Below, piece after piece: positions 23,336 through 25,246 of a stretch of 25,246 nt of DNA. Below the pieces are notes generated by a model. It had not been told where the DNA came from. It ran no database searches and worked only from the letters and a program-made list of their open reading frames with translations. The stretch comes from JAEZDP01 sp964430855 (lineage in GTDB: Bacteria; Acidobacteriota; Vicinamibacteria; Vicinamibacterales; Vicinamibacteraceae), in assembly GCA_964430855.1 (NCBI GenBank), contig CAYSHC010000053.1, positions 1-25,246 on the forward strand, written 5' to 3'. Position 1 is the stretch's first letter, and each line of letters opens with the position of its first letter. A program made the position numbers and the translations under genes.

Positions 23336-24759
23336 GCGGAGTGGCTCACGGACTTCAGGTCAGCTCGTTGCTCGGCGTAGGACGTGTCGAAGGCCTCGAC
23401 GGCCGGGTCCAGGGGCCAGCCGTGGCGCGCACACGCGGCCCGGTAGAGGGCGGGCCACCAGTTGTCGTGACGCGTCAGGCCCTTGTCGCGCCACTCCTCC
23501 CAGCCCATCAGCACGCGCGACCAGCAGCGGTCGCCGTACCGCAGCGCCTCGGTGTGGCTCGGCATGTCGCTGACGTACCACTGGCGGCCGATGCGCGCGT
23601 GCAGCACCTCGTCGGCCCAGTCGTAGTCCTGGAACGTCGCGGCCACCGGCAGGTCCGTCTGGAGGGCGATCTCCCACTCGTAGCGCTTGCCGTGCTTCGG
23701 CATGAGGCCCTGCTCGATGAAGTAGAGCACGGCGTGCCGCTCGAGCGGGGTGAGCTGCGTGTTCAGCCCCAGCGACCAGGTGAAGTTGATGGGAACCTGC
23801 GAGGGCCAGTCCACGCCGAGCGCGGCAAACAGCACCTCGCCCATCATCGCGTGGCGCGCCTCGTCCCACAGCTGCCGTGTCATGTCGAGGCTGTAGGCCC
23901 ACGGCTTCCCGGGTGTCTCCACGATGATGGACGCCATCATCTCCGGCACGTCGATCTCGCGCAGGCGCTTGTAGGCCAGCATCAGCAGCTTCGGCGGCGG
24001 CGGGTACGAGGGCTCGTACAGGAACGCTTCCGCGTTTACGGCCATGTTGTAGGGGTCGGGGAAGCGTGCGTCGCGACGCGGCACCGGGTCGAAGGGCCGC
24101 GGCGTCGCGGAGTAGCGCGGGGCCGGCGCCGACGCGGTCGCGTCGCGCGTGCCGTCGAGGCCGCCGGCTGCCGCCAGCGCCGCACGAAGCTCGTCGAGCC
24201 ACGCGTCGGGCGTTGCGTCGAGCGTCGCCGCCAGCGCGTCGGCCGCCTGCGCGCCCGTCGCCAGCACGTCGGCGAGGTCGAGTCGCGCGTGGCGGCACAG
24301 CCGACGCGTCGGGGCGTCGGCCAGCGGGTGCACGTCGCGGTCGAGTGCCTCGAACGCCGTGTCGAGCGCCGGCAGGAGCACCCGGTAGAGCCCCAGGCAG
24401 AGGTGCGCGCCATCAGGCGCCGAGGCGACCTCGTCGAACGCCTGCGCCAGGGCCGCCGGCGGCGGGTCGTCGAGGCCGAGCGGCGGCTCGCGCATCTCGG
24501 CGACACGCGCCCGGAGCGCGGCCGTGATCTCCGCGCACAGGTACGCGTGGTGGCTGTAGAGCATCTTCAGCTCGTACAGCGGCTCCGACGGCAGCCGGAA
24601 GAGCAGCAGGCCGTGCACGCGACGCGCGGCAAAGTGCAGGCGCTTGAGGCGCCCGACCACCTCGGCCACCGGCAGCGCCGGGGCCCGGGCGGCGTCGAGG
24701 CTGCAGAGCCCGGCGAGGGCGGGCAGGCCTGGAACGGGAGCGACGGGCGGCTCGGTCAT
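23332..24759 (-). CDS. Ferritin-like diiron domain protein, first gene of the glycerol unit
   Basis: A 475-residue protein with two helical halves. The C-terminal half (about 240-420) has a diiron-carboxylate pattern: E273 or E281 (EMMASIIVET), E300-A-R-H303 (WDEARHAMMGE), E349 (YFIEQGLMPKHG) and E384-V-L-H387 (WADEVLHARIG), that is, two ExxH pairs and two further Glu. The N-terminal half (35-165) is also a helical bundle but lacks ExxH pairs; it contains LYELKMLYSHHAYLCAEI and HPLADAPTRRLCRHARLDLADVL. It may be an oxygenase, oxidase or peroxide-handling protein; I cannot name the substrate. ATG at 24759 has AGGAG six bases upstream; an in-frame start at 24789 is less likely. Stop overlaps glpF. 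Confidence 0.76.
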   Translation of the reverse strand: MTEPPVAPVPGLPALAGLCSLDAARAPALPVAEVVGRLKRLHFAARRVHGLLLFRLPSEPLYELKMLYSHHAYLCAEITAALRARVAEMREPPLGLDDPPPAALAQAFDEVASAPDGAHLCLGLYRVLLPALDTAFEALDRDVHPLADAPTRRLCRHARLDLADVLATGAQAADALAATLDATPDAWLDELRAALAAAGGLDGTRDATASAPAPRYSATPRPFDPVPRRDARFPDPYNMAVNAEAFLYEPSYPPPPKLLMLAYKRLREIDVPEMMASIIVETPGKPWAYSLDMTRQLWDEARHAMMGEVLFAALGVDWPSQVPINFTWSLGLNTQLTPLERHAVLYFIEQGLMPKHGKRYEWEIALQTDLPVAATFQDYDWADEVLHARIGRQWYVSDMPSHTEALRYGDRCWSRVLMGWEEWRDKGLTRHDNWWPALYRAACARHGWPLDPAVEAFDTSYAEQRADLKSVSHSA

Positions 24760-24829
24760 GGTCGGCTCCTGCCCCCCGGCACGCCGCACGCAGGGCGCGG
24801 TGCGACCCGCGGGGGAGTGAGTGCTGCGC

Positions 24830-24859
24830 AGTCTGTCCCGCGACCGGCGTCGCCGTCAA
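24830..24859 (-). promoter_or_regulatory. Candidate sigma-70 promoter for the diiron-glpF-glpK unit
   Basis: On the minus strand TTGACG (24859-24854) and CAGACT (24835-24830) are 18 bases apart. The leader to the ATG at 24759 would be about 64 bases. The -35 is good, the -10 weak. A 12-base GC palindrome (24899-24910) lies upstream; no other structure is seen in 24760-24960. Confidence 0.35.
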
Positions 24860-24977
24860 CGGCCGTCCCGCCGCCGCCTCCCGGTGGGGGCATGGGGCGG
24901 CGCCGGCGCCCGTTGCCGATCGCTTACCAACGAACGCGAGCCAGCGATCCGAACACGCGTCGGCGCGTCTCGTGACA

Positions 24978-25016
24978 CGAAAGCGTCCGCTTTCGGACAG
25001 GTGTCCGCCGGCGGAC
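24978..25016. promoter_or_regulatory. Stacked dyad-symmetry elements, likely operator
   Basis: Four overlapping inverted repeats occur in 39 bases: CGAAAGC/GCTTTCG (24978-24995, 4-base gap), GTCCG/CGGAC (24985-24998), CGGACA/TGTCCG (24994-25007, 2-base gap), and the perfect palindrome GTCCGCCGGCGGAC (25003-25016). The two GTCCGC-type dyads are 14 bases long with centres 18 bases apart. They lie in the 452-base non-coding stretch 24760-25211 and fit a dimeric regulator binding side by side. Confidence 0.55.
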
Positions 25017-25037
25017 GAGGCTGGCACGAGAATGCGC

Positions 25038-25065
25038 GAAAAACGCTGAAAAACGACGAACCGAA
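25038..25065. promoter_or_regulatory. Phased A-tracts (probable curved DNA)
   Basis: GAAAAACG occurs at 25038-25045 and again at 25048-25055, exactly ten bases apart, followed by GAA at 25058 and 25063. A5 runs in step with the helical turn are rare in this GC-rich sequence and usually bend DNA or act as promoter-upstream elements. Confidence 0.5.
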
Positions 25066-25092
25066 CAAGTGACGGCGATTGTGCGATCCGCG

Positions 25093-25120
25093 TGAACTTC
25101 TGCCGGCGCGGCTCGTCTAT
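25093..25120 (+). promoter_or_regulatory. ECF-sigma-like promoter for the gene at 25212
   Basis: TGAACTT (25093-25099) and GTCTAT (25115-25120) are 15 bases apart, close to the RpoE-type pattern GGAACTT and GTCTAA. The leader to the ATG at 25212 would be about 85 bases. Confidence 0.42.
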
Positions 25121-25211
25121 ACCCGCCGTGCTCGAGGGCGCGCTTCATCCAGTTCATCCCGCCGGCGCCCCCGGGCCTCGACCTTCGCCGTTCACGAAAG
25201 GACGTCGTTTC

Positions 25212-25246
25212 ATGCCGCAACTCCGTTCATACCGCTCGCCAGCCGC
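25212..25246 (+). CDS. Start of a gene cut off by the window end
   Basis: An ATG at 25212 has AAAGGA nine bases upstream (25197-25202) and opens MPQLRSYRSPA before the window ends. The basic start could lead into an export signal, but eleven codons are too few to name a product. The elaborate non-coding region upstream supports a real, regulated gene here. Confidence 0.55.
   Translation, partial: MPQLRSYRSPA

Noticed and set aside
24899..24910. GGCGCCGGCGCC palindrome upstream of the diiron gene
   Set aside because: Pure GC palindromes arise often by chance in such DNA and there is no second copy or neighbouring signal.
25022..25036. TGGCACG followed by ATGC, resembling a sigma-54 promoter
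   Set aside because: The GG and GC elements are nine bases apart instead of ten, which sigma-54 rarely tolerates; the ECF-like pair downstream fits better.
24790..25211. Small open frames in the right-hand non-coding region
   Set aside because: None has a ribosome binding site or a protein-like composition, and they run across the dyads and A-tracts.

Overview
The window is GC-rich (about 70% by eye) and densely coded, with short intergenic spaces, many GTG starts and many 4-base stop/start overlaps. It looks like chromosomal sequence from a high-GC, probably diderm, free-living heterotroph. The mix of periplasmic or secreted enzymes, a PilZ protein, a MoxR/VWA pair and LutABC would fit Acidobacteriota (for example Vicinamibacteria), but no rRNA or marker gene here settles the phylum. 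I see no tRNA, rRNA, IS element, phage gene or CRISPR array.

Layout. 1-1360: end of an ABC exporter (ATPase and ABC-2 permease). 1424-2602 (-): ChrA-type transporter, divergent from a membrane-anchored protein of unknown function (2708-3763). 4021-6241 (+): gamma-glutamylcyclotransferase-like protein, secreted M28 metallopeptidase, PilZ protein. 6248-7063 (-): exported TPR protein, divergent from folE (7085-7633). 7643-10492 (-): MoxR-type AAA+ ATPase and its VWA partner, separated by a heptanucleotide tandem repeat. 10512-11321 (+): glycerophosphodiester phosphodiesterase. 11224-15356 (-): a five-gene unit lutA-lutB-lutC-orf176-orf231 in which every junction is a 4-base overlap; the last two genes are unknown membrane proteins. 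15443-16432 (+): Gfo/Idh/MocA oxidoreductase. 16478-19681 (+): recD2 and a tandem universal stress protein. 19657-24759 (-): a four-gene unit of diiron-like protein, glpF, glpK and an AcvB/VirJ-like protein whose active-site motifs look lost. 24760-25211: a long regulatory region with stacked dyads, helically phased A-tracts and an ECF-sigma-like promoter, leading into a gene cut off at the window end (25212).

How they work together. LutABC should oxidise lactate to pyruvate; no lactate permease is visible, and the two coupled unknown membrane genes are the nearest candidates for an accessory role. GlpF and GlpK import and phosphorylate glycerol; the GDPD would release glycerol-3-phosphate from phospholipid head groups; the AcvB-like protein belongs to a family acting on modified phosphatidylglycerol. 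A glycerol/phospholipid theme is therefore plausible, though inferred. MoxR and VWA form the usual ATPase/metal-binding pair used to assemble or activate other proteins.

The most notable signals are the AcvB-like probable pseudoenzyme and the diiron-like protein in the glycerol operon, the fully overlapped lut operon with two orphan genes, the two heptamer arrays, the repeated placement of -10-like boxes 5-12 bases from start codons (leaderless or very short leaders), and the complex control region at the right end.
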